DNA from: Liolophura sinensis
Lineage: Eukaryota; Mollusca; Polyplacophora; Chitonida; Chitonidae
Length of the DNA: 64,000 nt
NCBI RefSeq assembly: GCF_032854445.1
Contig: NC_088307.1
Location: 17,746,017 to 17,810,016, forward strand
Direction: 5' to 3'
Shown: in pieces, positions 34,190-46,080 of the stretch
Position numbering within the stretch: position 1 is the first letter of the stretch
How the letters are laid out: the number at the start of each line of letters is the position of its first letter
Made by a program: the position numbers and the translations under genes
The notes under the pieces: generated by a model
Told to the model about the DNA's origin: nothing
Database searches by the model: none
The model's input: the letters and a program-made list of their open reading frames with translations, nothing else

Positions 34190-34728
34190 GTATGCTATCC
34201 TATCTTAGTTCCTTGCTCTCCTCTAGGTTTTCTTTACCGTGCTATTCCCCGCTTTATTCCCAGCATGCTACTCTCCTGCTCTATTCCCTTGGTTTATCCT
34301 GCCTCCATTCCTCTTCTCTACTCCCGTTTTATACACATGCAATCCTGCCGTTTTATTTCCCTGCAGTCCACCTAGATATATTCCACTCCTATCCTCCCAT
34401 TTCCCAGTTTTAGTCCCCTGCTAGATCCTCCCCTTATATCCGCCTGTTTATGTTTTATCCCCCTGCTTCCCGTTTTAGTCCCCTGCTATATCCTCCCCTT
34501 ATATCCGCCTCTTCATTTTTTATCCCACTGCTTTCCTCACGTTTTATCCCCTTACCTCCCGTTTTAGTCCCCTGCTATATCCTTTTCTTATATCCGCCTT
34601 TTCATGTTTTATTCCATTGCTATCCTCGCGTTTTATCCCCTGTCTCGTTTTAGTCCCCTGCTATATCCTCTCCTTATTCAAGGAGAGCCTGTTCATGTTT
34701 TTTCCACTACTATCCTCGCGTTTCATTC
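34190..34728 (+). repeat. Pyrimidine-rich minisatellite
   Basis: A strongly C/T-biased plus strand. GTTTTAGTCCCCTGCTATAT, CTCCCCTTATATCCGCCT, TTCATGTTTTATCCC and TATCCTCGCGTTTTATCCCC recur at 66-86-bp spacing (GTTTTAGTCCCCTGCT at about 34407, 34473, 34559 and 34640). The left part (34190-34400) is a looser version. Several open frames arise from the bias and are not genes. Confidence 0.85.
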
Positions 34729-34739
34729 TTTAACATTCA

Positions 34740-34919
34740 TTAACACGACGACTTTGACGACGTCTTCCAACAACATGGTGTAAAACGTAAAAAAGTTGCC
34801 AAAGGCTTACCCTTTGCATTCCCGTTTCCAAGAAGACTGACCGCCATAATATAAGAAAAGAACTGAAAATTCTTGAGTTTGGCTGGAAACAACAACCAAG
34901 TAAATAAATAAATAAATGT
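34740..34919 (+). mobile_element. SINE B, 3' portion
   Basis: GACGTCTTCCAACAACATGG, AAAGTTGCCAAAGG, GACTGACCGCCATAATATAA, AAAATTCTTGAG and an AAATAAATAAATAAATG tail. The order matches the 3' half of the 15.1 and 20.7 kb copies. Boundaries by similarity only. Confidence 0.65.
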
Positions 34920-35627
34920 ACTACATTTAAATACGACTTAAAAGTGGTGCAATTTGTGACCGACTCACAAAGGGCATTTTCCCCCGGTACAGCTCCTGTT
35001 GGCACCAAATATAGGCCAGTGACAAAGCAGCATGGAGGCTGATTGAGACGTTACCCCAGGATACTGTAACCATGGCAACAAGAGTCATACATCTGCATAT
35101 GTGTGGCGATTTTGCGGTCGCAATGCCGGAATAATGCCAGAGTTGTCAAATTAACACCCAGGAACTCGGTCAATTCGAAATTATGCCCCCTGTACTTCGC
35201 AAAAAAATGCAAATGTATTCTAGCCACGACCCTATGTAGTGACTTCGTCCATGGGCTTGTAACGCGTGAATACACATGCGCATCTTGTAGCCATAGCTGC
35301 AGATGCATTGCACCTTTTTAAATTGCACCCAATGGCAAAGATAACCAACTCATTTATATTTCATTTCCCCTCATCACAAAATCTAAATCGTGATAAAACT
35401 TAATCCACGTTAATGGTATTTCTATTAAGACACCGCCATGGACTTTAAACAGAATATTAAACGAGGCTCAGTTTTCCTGTTCATCTCGAGCTGCTGAGCC
35501 CAATATCGATTAATTTGCTTATGATGATATAAACGTGACTTTTATGCTACATATATTTGGTTTAGAGGCGTATACATGGAAATATTTCTTTCGCATGGCG
35601 TAGTACACACTAGTTACAGACATGTCT
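34920..35627. other. No feature seen
   Basis: Non-coding; overlapping 72- and 85-codon frames at 35051-35321 on opposite strands, no motif. Confidence 0.35.
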
Positions 35628-35639
35628 ATAATTCGTCAG

Positions 35640-35768
35640 TCAACCTGCGGATGGTCGTGGGTTTCCCCCGGGTTCTGACTGGTTTCCTCCCACCATAATG
35701 CTGGTCATCGTCGTATAAGTGAAATATTCTTGAGTACGGCGTAAAACACCAATCAAATAAATAAATAA
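35640..35768 (+). mobile_element. SINE A, truncated copy with 12-bp target duplication
   Basis: Begins TCAACCTGCGGATGGTCGTG, runs through CCTCCCACCATAATGCTGG, AAATATTCTTGAGTACGGC and AAACACCAATCAAATAAATA. Flanks are identical 12-mers ATAATTCGTCAG (35628-35639 and 35769-35780). The head and the first half of the element are missing. Confidence 0.93.
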
Positions 35769-35780
35769 ATAATTCGTCAG

Positions 35781-36537
35781 CATATGAAAGAAAGGCATCT
35801 GCATTCTCACAAAGGACGCTGCTCTGAAAAGTCGAAATGACTGTTTCGTTAATAACGTATTCAAACGACAATGAAAATGTTTTTTTTTCCCCAAAACACA
35901 AATCTATTCAGTTTTATATACATTGTGTAGCAGTTGATTCCAAGGGCACACATGTTATGCAGTTCTGTGCAGCAAGTTGACTTGATTAAGAGTCGAGCTC
36001 AGTGGTATTGAACAGAAAATCCGTCCTTGCTAAGCATTGCATTTCTTGTCTTTCATGGTTCATTGAGATTTGACAGAAAACCATGAAAAAAATCAACGTT
36101 TCGTAATTGTCACTGACGATGTTTTATTGTCCTCACAGTGGTCGTGTGACATTTCATGAAACATAGAAAAGGCCGGCAATACGGATGGCTAGTGTTCCAT
36201 GGTAATAGATTAAGGGTCTGTATCCAGCGAATCCGTAACTAATCCAAGTGCGGTTTTTACTGTACGCTCTAAAATGCAATATGAGAAACATATGCGCATC
36301 ATATCTTCTTACAAGTAACTTACAGAGTAAACATCGTTTGATGTGAAGCTCATCTACTGGGTTTCTGCTATATAACCGTTGCACACAACTGATATACGTT
36401 GATCAAACGAATTTGACTGGTTGTTATTGATATCTCAGATGTGTCAAAAACGTTTATCCTAAATGACTGCAAAATGCGCCACGATTCCTTACCCACGGAA
36501 CAAAGTACGGTGAGGTGAAGAGAAAAAAAAAAGGAAG
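35781..36537. other. No feature seen
   Basis: Non-coding sequence; open frames at 35626-35901 are the antisense shadow of the SINE. Confidence 0.35.
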
Positions 36538-36552
36538 TGGGGGGGGGGGGGT
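36538..36552 (+). repeat. Poly-G run
   Basis: AGTGG followed by about a dozen G. A homopolymer run prone to sequencing length error, next to an AAAAAAAAAAGG tract at 36521-36533. Confidence 0.9.
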
Positions 36553-36677
36553 GCAGTGGTGGCTGTTGATTTGTAATGGCGTTCCGCACGCCTGCCGAAA
36601 GCGAAGCACGCCAGCCAGCGCTCGGAGTTCTTTACCTTCAATTTAAATAAAAATTAATTTCATATCCATTTATGTTA

Positions 36678-37700
36678 TTTTTTTAGAGGTGCTAGAATCT
36701 ATGGCATCGAGTTAGGAGTTTGGCAACAGCCTGAAATACCTTATTATGATTTTTCATAGGACTCTACACTTTTACTTCATTAAAACGACGGATGCCGCGG
36801 GAGCGTAATTCCGCGTACAACAGATGTCGGGTGTGTGTGTGACGTAGGCAACGAAATATAAGATGGGGGATCGAATCTTCGACAAAACTTTCCTCGCAAA
36901 GCCCTGTATCGTGGAGACCAATCTGAATAAGTATAGGTTGTTCGGCAGATGGCCAGGTAGAAGTCGAAATAATAGTATTTCATCCTGACGACGATTAAGC
37001 GATAGGTCATAGCATAAAATAACAGATGCGTTACGTTCATGGCAGAACCTCCCTTTCTCAGAATTATCCCATTCGTTCTGCCTGATAACTGAAATTCTGC
37101 TTATTGAACTAATTGCCTCTTCCAACGATAGAGGGGCAGTGAGGATTATATCAGGTAACAGATCAGCTTGTTTAGTCAACTGTTCAGCAAGCTCACTGCC
37201 AGGTACACCGAAATGGGCCGGCACCCAGTCAAACGACACAGACACTCCATGGTAATTAAGCATGGTACATTGATAAAGTATTTCGAATATTAATGTAGAT
37301 GGTTTGTTCCACAAAAATTAACAAGAGCTGGTAAAGAAGACAGAGAGTCCGTGAAAATAACAGCGCGGATTGGTCTTAGTGCCATCAAAAACTGGAGGGC
37401 ACTAATAACTGCAGTGAGGTCGGCAGTGAACACAGATAACGAGTTTGTCAGTCTATAGGACTTGCTATACTCAATTTCTGGCACACAAGATGAAGTTCCC
37501 ACTACATAAGTGTCAGGGCATTTAGATGCATCAGTATAGATTTGCAAATATTGCGACCAATTAGATTGGATATGGATGGCCTTTAGCACATAGCAAGGAT
37601 ATAACAGGATTATCAGACATGTTAATCTTATTATGGAGATTGGTGAAGGCATGTGGCGATGTCATATTCCATGGGGGGAAAATGAGGTACAGAGGAGAAC
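36678..37700 (-). mobile_element. Non-LTR retrotransposon 3' fragment with RNase H
   Basis: Minus-strand remnant of a LINE 3' end. Two open pieces (37652-37290, then 37314-36772, in different frames) form one RNase H-like region plus a C-terminal tail. Transcription would end near an AAAAAAATAA-like word at about 36678-36685. The RT and endonuclease upstream are missing, so the copy is truncated at its 5' end. Presence of RNase H suggests an I- or Jockey-group-like element rather than CR1/L2. Confidence 0.75.
36772..37652 (-). pseudogene. LINE RNase H domain and C-terminal tail, frameshifted
   Basis: The first frame reads LQIYTDASKCPDTYVVG, FTADLTAVISALQFL and AVIFTDSLSSLPALV. These carry the RNase H catalytic pattern: Asp in YTDAS, Glu position replaced in TADLTAV, Asp in FTDS. 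After a frameshift near 37300, VSFDWVPAHFGVPGSELAEQ continues it, including the V-HxGxxGxExAD-like C-terminal part. The expected Glu in the second motif (usually AEL.A) reads as Asp and the terminal Asp as Glu-Gln, so activity is doubtful. The tail (LLPGHLPNNLYLFRL) matches the usual post-RNase H region. Confidence 0.8.
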
Positions 37701-39782
37701 TGTAAGCTTAAATCAGTACATTGCATGGAAGCTGTTATTTAAGTGGATCGAATGTTTGAACGATAGTGCTGCATTCGAACGTATGTCATTTAAGCCGTCG
37801 TAATAGAAATGTTCGAGGATACGAGAAGCGGAGAAGAATAAATAAAGGTACATATTCTGTATTTAGGAAAGTGTGTTATTGCCTCCGATGTGGAGATTAC
37901 AATTTAGTGACCTGGTCCCGTTTCTGTTGAATCTTACGCCATGCGTAAGATCCATGGCAACTTATTGTGAAGGCATAGACATGCGTTTTACGTAACGTTG
38001 CGACATTTTTGTGATCCTGGCTACCAGTCCGGTATCAGAACGTGAAGTATTGCAGACAGTTCACAAGAATATAGTGCAGAGCGTTTCTGTCTTACATGCT
38101 ACCAGCTTGATTTACCATTTATATATTATTTCTGGTGTGTTTGGGAACTGCTGACGTTCAGAGTACAGCAGATTTTCACTTTACATGAATCCAATTGGCT
38201 GTGTGGCACAACATTAAAAGTTAATTAACCTGCTTATTATATTCCTTTGTCGACTGTAGTACTGCGTTATTAAACATTCGTTCGAAGCTTTCGATGTTTA
38301 GCGGCATGTAAAACGCCTGCACGGGCTGGGGAGGCCCCTAACAGACCAGGTATCTGTACAACAGTCCCCCACATAATCCCAGGGGAAATCTTACAGAACG
38401 ATGGTGTCTGTTTCCCTTGGGTATGTTGGGTACGGAAACACCGGAAGTAATGAAATCAGACGACAGGACATTTGACCGGAAGCTGCGTTGGCCCCTGATC
38501 AGACTCAGATATGGCACGTGCAGTCATTCCTTCCTACAGCCACCCTCCACTCCCCCACCCCAACCATACACATAGTATTGTATATCGAGTGAAACGTGAT
38601 CTACACGTTACGGGAAAGCTCATTTAGGCTTTTTGTTCGAATTATGAAGCTCTACGTTTCCCAGCACAAAGGGCATGTCCCATGCATCGATATCCTCGGG
38701 GACCTACCATTTCCTTTTGTCTACGTGAAGTTCACAGTAAGCCGGTCACTTTATCTAGTACAATAGCCGTGAGAGCCTCTACTGTGGGATCAGCTTCCCC
38801 TTTCTGGTGTTGCTATGCGCAAAGCAACATTTGTCATGTCCCGCCGAGCGACAAAACCTTTGTTTTCCTGATATTAAAATCCAGTGTAATGAACTGGGAT
38901 GCATTAGTGATACTGTGGTAGTTTCATCTTTTCTTGGATGTTTTTTTGTTAGCAGAAATCTATTAACATGAAGTACACTGCAGCCAATTGTGCTAGGCTT
39001 TATGTCAACGTCATTTTCTCATTTCCTAGTCCCAACTGCTTCCAAAATGCTGTGATAATTATAATACACGTTTTTTGTGTATAAATTATAAAATGGTTAA
39101 TTACTTTTGGCTTATAATGATAACATTATTCCATGACGGTCTGGAGGGACTGCACTGTTTGCTTAGGAATGATGATGTTGTATACATGACATTCCAACAT
39201 TATTGATTTACCTGAAGTCAGATTTATTCAAATAAACTAGGGCTGTATTATTCGATTTAAATGAATATTTAGATACTGAATAAAGTCAAAGTAATAAGGT
39301 AAGGAAAACCTGACCTAAGGATCCACTATGCAACATTGTTTCTACTTTTTTCCTCGTGAGCTTGTTTATATATAATAGGCTCTCACACACATTTCAGTTT
39401 GTGTTTGTCACACTGTCACATAGTTTGTGTCAACCTTTCATTTGATTCAGATTTTATTGGGAACTTAAGAGACCTTCCATAACTAACACAAAAACAAACA
39501 CATTTAAACGCATTTTGGGGGCTGTCCTTTGCGTTTGTCTTTGTAAATAGGTCTGACGTTTAGATAAATGTTGTTACCATGGCGACTAGGTTTCAGCGTG
39601 TTTGCCATTACATGATAATGGGGCTTCGTTTTACTTAAAATCCTAGATAAGTTGTTATCCGCAAGACAAGTTTTAGTTTCTGTGGTTTGACTGTCAAACG
39701 CTTTACTTTCTTACAGTTCTTTCGTGGTTTGTGTCGAAATTTAGTGCGAGATAGTCTTGCAATTATTGGTTCAAAACGTCCA
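37701..39782. other. No feature seen
   Basis: About 2 kb with only motif-free open frames of up to 79 codons (38682-38921). Confidence 0.35.
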
Positions 39783-39784
39783 TA

Positions 39785-40040
39785 CACTCAAAAAAGTAAT
39801 CTGTCAATTTTAACAGAAAGTCTGAATGATGCTAGAATGTATTCTGTGATTATAACAAAATATTGTGTCATATTCAACACAATATTCTGTTAGTCTAATA
39901 GAATCTTTATGTTGAATTAATAGAATATGAGTGTAATGCCTAAGAGAATTATCTGTTGCAATAGAAAAATACTTTCTAGCATCACTCAGACAACAGAATT
40001 AAATATGATACATAAAATGAACATATTAATTTTTTGAGTG
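39785..40040 (+). mobile_element. MITE D, copy 2, complete
   Basis: 256 bases between TA dinucleotides (39783-39784 and 40041-40042). It starts CACTCAAAAAAGTAAT and ends ATTAATTTTTTGAGTG, inverted termini with one mismatch in 16. Internal words AGAATGTATTCTGTGATTAT and TGTTAGTCTAATAGAATC are shared with the other copies. Non-coding, so it would depend on a transposase elsewhere. TA duplication is typical of Tc1/mariner-type elements and some others. Confidence 0.92.
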
Positions 40041-40042
40041 TA

Positions 40043-41968
40043 CTGATTAAAGGGCTGCATACCGATGTCTGTTTCCACGCATAGATTCTTAACATTACAC
40101 TACGATCTTCTAAAATCTTCTAAATATGTTCCTAAACATTTATTTTCTCCTGGTTTCATTTCACTATTTGTGAATTTTGCTTTATCCATTTGTCAGCTTC
40201 ATTCATACCATTTCTTACATCCCTGCAAATGATGATAAATGAATTCTTCATTGTTTAGGCTAAACTATCAAGTCATAAATCTGCCCATATCTTCTGGGCT
40301 AAATGTTACACACTCATACGTTATATGTTACACATACACACGTTAAAAAAAAAGAATCGTACCACGATTGCAGGGAGAAAAACATTCATCATACCCCAAC
40401 AATTTGGTAAATACTAAAATCAATGTTATATACACACTACAAACACGTAATCATACAGTCATCTAATCAAACATTGGTGGCTTAACTTAATCTTTATAAT
40501 AGCCGTCCTTTTGCCTGCGAATGTGTATACAGAATACTCACGTGTTCTCCGTATGCAGGACAGATAATAGTGCCATGTATTCACACGAGTCCGTTCCGTT
40601 GTATTATTTGTGGAAGGCTGTCATCAACCTGAAAGTTCATGTACTTAATTGCCCTCTGCCACCGCAGCAGATACAGTCTGCCTCTATTTAGCGAGGACCT
40701 CGTAGAGAGCTACTGTATAGAAATTTCAATAGGGATTTGTATTAACTTTCATCGCAAAGGGAATAATATCACAGTTCATCAACTGAATGTTAAACTCGTT
40801 TTCTGGCGTAATTTTTGCAAAATTATTCCATAGATTGATTTTTTTTCTGTTCTGGCATTCCGCTGTGTTTATTATAACCGGTATTAACTGTGACAAGTGA
40901 TTAAAGCTCGTGCCTGGATGTTTCATGTATCTGACCATGCAGTTACCAGCCTATGGGTCACGTGACCATCCACGCGTAGCAACAATAATGTCAGCGAATA
41001 CTGATTAACGAAAGATATTGAGATTTATTTAATTAACGATTTGACTGTATCTTGGCAGCATAAATTACTGTTAGGATGCAAAGAAACTGTCTTATTTCCA
41101 AGAAAACGTGTGCGGCGGCGGCGAAATTTTGAGACGAGTTTGTCTCAAGCTACAAAATCTTATATGAAACGAAATCAGATCTCGACTGATGACTGGTATG
41201 TGCTATTGACATCCACTCCTTTCTTATCCTAGCCCATAACAAAGACTTCAAGATCACGAAATCGCTAGCTGATATTAAGGCTGTACGAAACACGTCAGAG
41301 GTTTATCAGAGTTGTGTATTTCTTCCGGCAAAATCCAAAGTCTGTGCTGTTTTTAAATTCTATTGAATTGTGAACTGCTCTTAAAAAAATTCTTTCAGAA
41401 AGAAAATAATACTGTAATGTCTCCACCGCTGCGTGATTTACATAACGCCATTGTCTTACTAACAGAGACGTCGCCTCCACATTTCCTTGAGTAGAAGACA
41501 CCAAAAAGTGACACCCAATCCACAAGAATGAAATCCAGAATTTTTTTTTTCTGGTTTCCAAACAAAGACTAACAATAAGTGAATAATTCATCAGAATCAG
41601 TTTTAAAGTATCTGTTGTGGCGACGTGAAAGGCAAAACAGTGTCAAAGGTTGAGAATCGTTTAGATCTCCATATATAACCTATGAATTGCAAGATGCGAA
41701 ACATTTATGACTCAAAATGTGGCCAGTTGACCGCTTCCTTTTGATACACTTGTGGTGCTTAAGCACCATCTTTTTAGTTCCTGATTTAGTACGACTAGAG
41801 CAGTACCCGTTTATGATGTCATCGCTGCCTTACGTGCACAATAGGCACGTTTTGATATACTCTATACGGCACTTCAGCAAGTTTTCAGCAATACACCCAG
41901 AATGTGTGAAGTCGATCGGATGAAGGATTGTTAAGAAAATAGAAGTGGATACCATCGAGGCTCCTTCC
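40043..41968. other. No feature seen
   Basis: Non-coding AT-rich DNA; open frames up to 98 codons (41295-41591, minus) without motif. Confidence 0.35.
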
Positions 41969-41977
41969 TTTATGGTT

Positions 41978-42134
41978 AGAGGCCGTAAGTGGGAAGGTCA
42001 TGCAGCAACCTGCGGATGGTCGTCGGCTTCCCCGGGTTCTGCCCGGATTCCTCCCACCATAATGCTGGCCGCCGTCGTACAAGTGAAATATTCTTGAGTA
42101 CGGCGTAAAACACCAATCAAATAAATAAGGCAAA
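41978..42134 (+). mobile_element. SINE A, truncated copy
   Basis: Starts within the central part (GGCCGTAAGTGGGAAGGTC) and runs to AAACACCAATCAAATAAATA. A nine-base word TTTATGGTT flanks it (41969-41977 and 42135-42143), probably the target duplication, though it is shorter than at the other copies. Confidence 0.85.
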
Positions 42135-42154
42135 TTTATGGTTTGGCCAGATTA

Positions 42155-42610
42155 GTGCTTGTTGAAAAGATTTGTGCCAAAAACTGTTGTTACTGTCATT
42201 AAATTCATTCGGGCTCTGACCGGTTTCCTCCCACATCAGTATTGGCCGCCGTGGTACAAGAGAAATATTCTTGAGTACAGCATAAAACACCAATGAAATA
42301 AATAAGTGAAAAAATACTTAAATGCTGTCATTAAAGGCATTTGCAGACCTGAAGGATGTCGGTATTTGTGTTACAAACTGGTTTACTGTCACAAAACCTT
42401 TTGTAAAATTTGACGATTGTAGGTATTTGTGTCAGAAATGGCTTTATTGTGACTAAGGCCTTTTGAATATCTGAAAAATGTAGGTTTTTGCATTAGGAGC
42501 TGTTTGACTGTCAGTAAGCCCTTTGAGGGTTAGATGATTGTATTTTTTGTGTCAGAAACTGTTTCACTGTCACTAAGCCTTTTTAGAAATCTGAAGCATT
42601 TATTTTTTCA
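42155..42610 (+). repeat. Minisatellite of about 60 bp interrupted by a SINE
   Basis: Units recur roughly every 60 bases: AAACTGGTTTACTGTCAC-AA, CTTTTGTAAAATTTGACGAT, TGTAGGTATTTGTGTCAG. Four to five diverged units lie from 42330 to 42610 and a partial one at 42155-42203. A SINE A copy sits inside the first unit. Confidence 0.8.
42204..42324 (+). mobile_element. SINE A, truncated copy inside a minisatellite
   Basis: TTCATTCGGGCTCTGACC, GGTTTCCTCCCACATCAG, AAATATTCTTGAGTACAGC, AAACACCAATGAAATAAATA. Flanked by CTGTCATTAAA at 42193-42203 and 42325-42335 (11 bases). The duplication may be a target duplication, but the flanks also belong to a tandem repeat, so this is not fully independent evidence. 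Confidence 0.85.
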
Positions 42611-44094
42611 ACCTAATATTTGAATGGCAGTGCCCTTTGATGATAAGATTTTGACGTCATCATTGCGAAATTTGCATGCATAAATTTTCCAAACTCGTCG
42701 CTGCACTCGACAGGGTCGTCAGCAGTACACCTGGCAGGTTTGGAGTTGATTGGATGAACAGTTGTGGAGAAAACGGACACACAGTCATACATACATATAG
42801 GGATTCCCGCCTTTATAGTTAGATCTCTCAAACACCAGTAATCGTGGGATTTAGGCCGAGGGTCAAGTTCAAGGCTTAGTTCTACAGTCCCTAGACATTG
42901 GCATAATGGCTGCCACAAGTCACAGTTAATTCAAAGTGACCTTATATATATTCCAAGCGGCCTTCCTCAATTATTAATCGAAAACGATTCTATTCATCAA
43001 CCCGAATATTAATAAAATCAAAAGGTATTAACGTTTTTCCGTTACCGGAAATTACACGAAGGTTTCCCGAGGCACTCTAGTCTTTGCGGCGGTGTTTTTT
43101 GTCATTTGTTGTTCATAGACAAATCACCAGTCAGACGGGCAGTGAAAAAAATGACATATTATTTTTTTTCTTTGGCTAGAAACCCATGCAGGCCGAGAGA
43201 ATACATAATAAAACCATTCTGAAAAAAAGTGAATTAACAATAGCTTCATCATGCTGGAGCATGCGCGCTGATTGTAGTTGCCCAGCACCCATTGCCGTCA
43301 TTAATAAATAAACTGAATCAAATAAATCACCCATTATACGGCGTATACAACCCATTTTTTTCGCAAACATTATTCCGGAAGATTTCAGCATAAGCTCAAT
43401 ACAGGTGATTCCTTTTGACGATCTTTGATCGCAGGAGGTAAAAAAGGGCCTAATGTACACCGTGATTTCGTCATTAAGATGCGCACAACCCGATTATTAT
43501 TTCATGTTTTTTTTTATATGTTTGCTATTCTCTGAGATGTTTTTGTACATCGTGGGAATCAACTAACCATTACCAATTATCCAGGAATCAATCCAAAAAC
43601 TGGATCACCCCAATGGCTAATGAAAAGATGCTATACAGTTAAGAGTGTGTAAAACATAGAATGAATGTTGTAGTTGTCCTACCATGCCGATATCCCGAGT
43701 CTGTCTCTTGTATACTACTTTAGTGAAATAGCACGGAACGTGTAGTGGCATTTTTGTTCTATTGTCTTACCCAGAAAGGCGACATTTCCAAAGTTAACAT
43801 CAAGAAATGTTGAAGAAACCTCTCATTCAATGACATCATCGATAGACAGTTAAACGGGCTTCACAAAACATTTTGACCTAAAGTCACAGCCAAAGTAGCA
43901 TGACCTGGACTTAAACACCTAACCTCACGCACTGGTTAAGGGTCTGACGAAATGAAAGTGATATTTGCTATCTGGTTACTTCTTTGTTACTCCATGGGCG
44001 AGTCGATCGAGCAAGCTTGTATGAGCTTTGTTCCCGCCATTGTATTTCGCTCGTACATGTATGTATTTATTTTTAAGTTTTATTGTGAATAAAT
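42611..44094. other. No feature seen
   Basis: Motif-free open frames of 101 and 94 codons on the minus strand (42613-42918, 43176-43460). A possible SINE F-like scrap around 43868-43945 is too weak to call. Confidence 0.35.
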
Positions 44095-44340
44095 GAAATA
44101 GCGTGCTAACGCAGAAAAATCACCCAAGGGGCATCTCTGATATTGTCGCTATGAGTTCAAGTCCAGCTCATGCTTTGTTCTTCACCAGTTTGTACTTGGG
44201 AACGGCTCTCAGAAGCCTGCAGATGACGGTGTTTTTCCCCCTCTGTTGCAGTTCCTCCCACCACAGTACTGATCGCCTCATATAAATGAAATATTCTTGA
44301 GTGTGGTGCAAAACTCCAATCACAAAAACAAATAAATAGA
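44095..44340 (+). mobile_element. SINE A, near full length, diverged
   Basis: Traces of the tRNA-like head (GCGTGCTAACGCAG, then TCGCTATGAGTTCAAGTCC as B box) are followed by AGCTCATGCT and a shortened body, CCTCCCACCACAGTACTG, GAAATATTCTTGAGTGTGG and a CAAATAAATAGATAAAT tail. More divergent than the 51 and 58 kb copies. Confidence 0.8.
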
Positions 44341-45959
44341 TAAATCATTGCTCAGAAATTTATAAAGTTATGCCTTCTTTATCGAAGCTAAATTCACCGT
44401 CATTTGGTATTTTTGTTGAGATGGAATGGAAGACTCAAGGGATGTTTTTTCAAACGTTATTTAAGCAGCAGTTCCATACTTTAATTACGCAACTGTAATA
44501 AAAATATAGTTTTTATAGCCTTTGGTATAATTATTTCGTGCAATACCTTGCAGTGTTTATTCGTAATACTCCACCCACATCGATAAGTTGCTGAGTAAAA
44601 TCCACCCCCAGGCGTAGTTACACACGCAAGTCGAGTTCTAAAGCACATAACCAGTTCTATTTTATCTCTTGTTTAAAATCGCCGCTGGCAGACATCACCA
44701 CATCTCGCAAATGACTATCTCATTATTGTTGGCATGAGTCTTGGGAATTCATGTATTCATGACACATAATCGCAGGAATATTAATTTGGCTGAAATCTCA
44801 AGAGCAAACCGGCTGTCAAACTGAAGGTGAAATGGATCAGTCCAAGGCTGAAGAAGACCAGTAATTATAACTGTAAATAGCTTTTTTTTGAACATTTCAT
44901 CCTTTGGGGTGTTAACCGGAAATGACGCTATATCGGCAATTTTCGGAACAATTCGGTTATATCCGTTCGTCCCAAGTACTCTCCGGTCGAATCGTTCGGA
45001 AAGAAAAGTGAATTACTTAAAAAACGTTTCGTTCGATGCTTTTTACTTTTAATCCCAAACGGTTTTTGGTAGCAAATTGTTCTCTTTCTCAGTACAGCTC
45101 TTGCTATCACAGAAACCAAGCAAGCCCTTAAGAAAACTTGAATCCCTTTAACCACTCCGCATAGATTCACTGTAGCAGAAGGTTACCAGATCCTCTTAAA
45201 ACTCGACTGCCTCACAATATATAGCGTGATACAATTTGACAAAGCCAATGAACGCAAATTTGATTCATTCTTCGCAAAGAAAACGAGAATTTCCTTTTTC
45301 CGACGTGAAAATGGCTTAACCTGGGATGAAACCTGGCCTTATTTAGGTTCCTTATAATCTTATTTACTTCACAGATTTCAGAAGTTGTCCGAGTCTTTCA
45401 CATGCAAGAGAACTCTCTAGGGGAAGAACAAAAACACACCTTCGCCACTATTCGACAAAGTGACAGCCACATGCGTTCTTATGGATCGTGCTACAAGCAG
45501 TTTTAATGTGATCTCGTGCACTTGGATAATATTAACACTGCAGTGTTTTTATCGAACCGTAGAACTTGCCTTGTAACTTCATCGCTCACATAAATTGCAA
45601 AACGAATCAGTTTTGTCGTGCGTCTTTAGGTAGTGGGTGACGCTAAACATCAACGTTCTTCGCCATGCAGTACAACTGGCAAGTCTTAGGGCATGCGTAG
45701 ACCCCGTCAAGAAGGCAAAACCACAAGTAATCCAATGGTGTCTCTGATATCTGGGGCATACGGAAATTAACTTATGTTTATATTGTTCAAGATTCATTGA
45801 AACATCTTTGTCATTGGAAAATGAATCAGGATCTTTAACTGACCTGGATTGTTAAGAAACATTTGATGAGTGTAATGTGAACTACAAATCTTGAAATGAT
45901 GTCATCAGTAAAAGCAACCTGTCCTATGTTTAATACTTCCTAGCAAATTTATCCACAAG
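44341..45959. other. No feature seen
   Basis: Open frames of 60-80 codons without motif; AT-rich non-coding sequence. Confidence 0.35.
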
Positions 45960-46080
45960 TTGCAATTATGTTTTGTATGTACCCAGAATTCTGCTGTGTT
46001 TTGTCCTGCGGTGGTGGTGCCAAAGGTCGGTGGTTTATCCTGGGCTCTCCGGCTTCTTCCACTCATAATCCTAAGCCTTT
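45960..46080 (+). mobile_element. SINE B fragment
   Basis: GTGGTGCCAAAGGTCGGTGG, CTCTCCGGCTTCTTCCACTC and ATAATCC correspond to the middle of SINE B at 15330-15385. Both ends are eroded. Confidence 0.5.
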
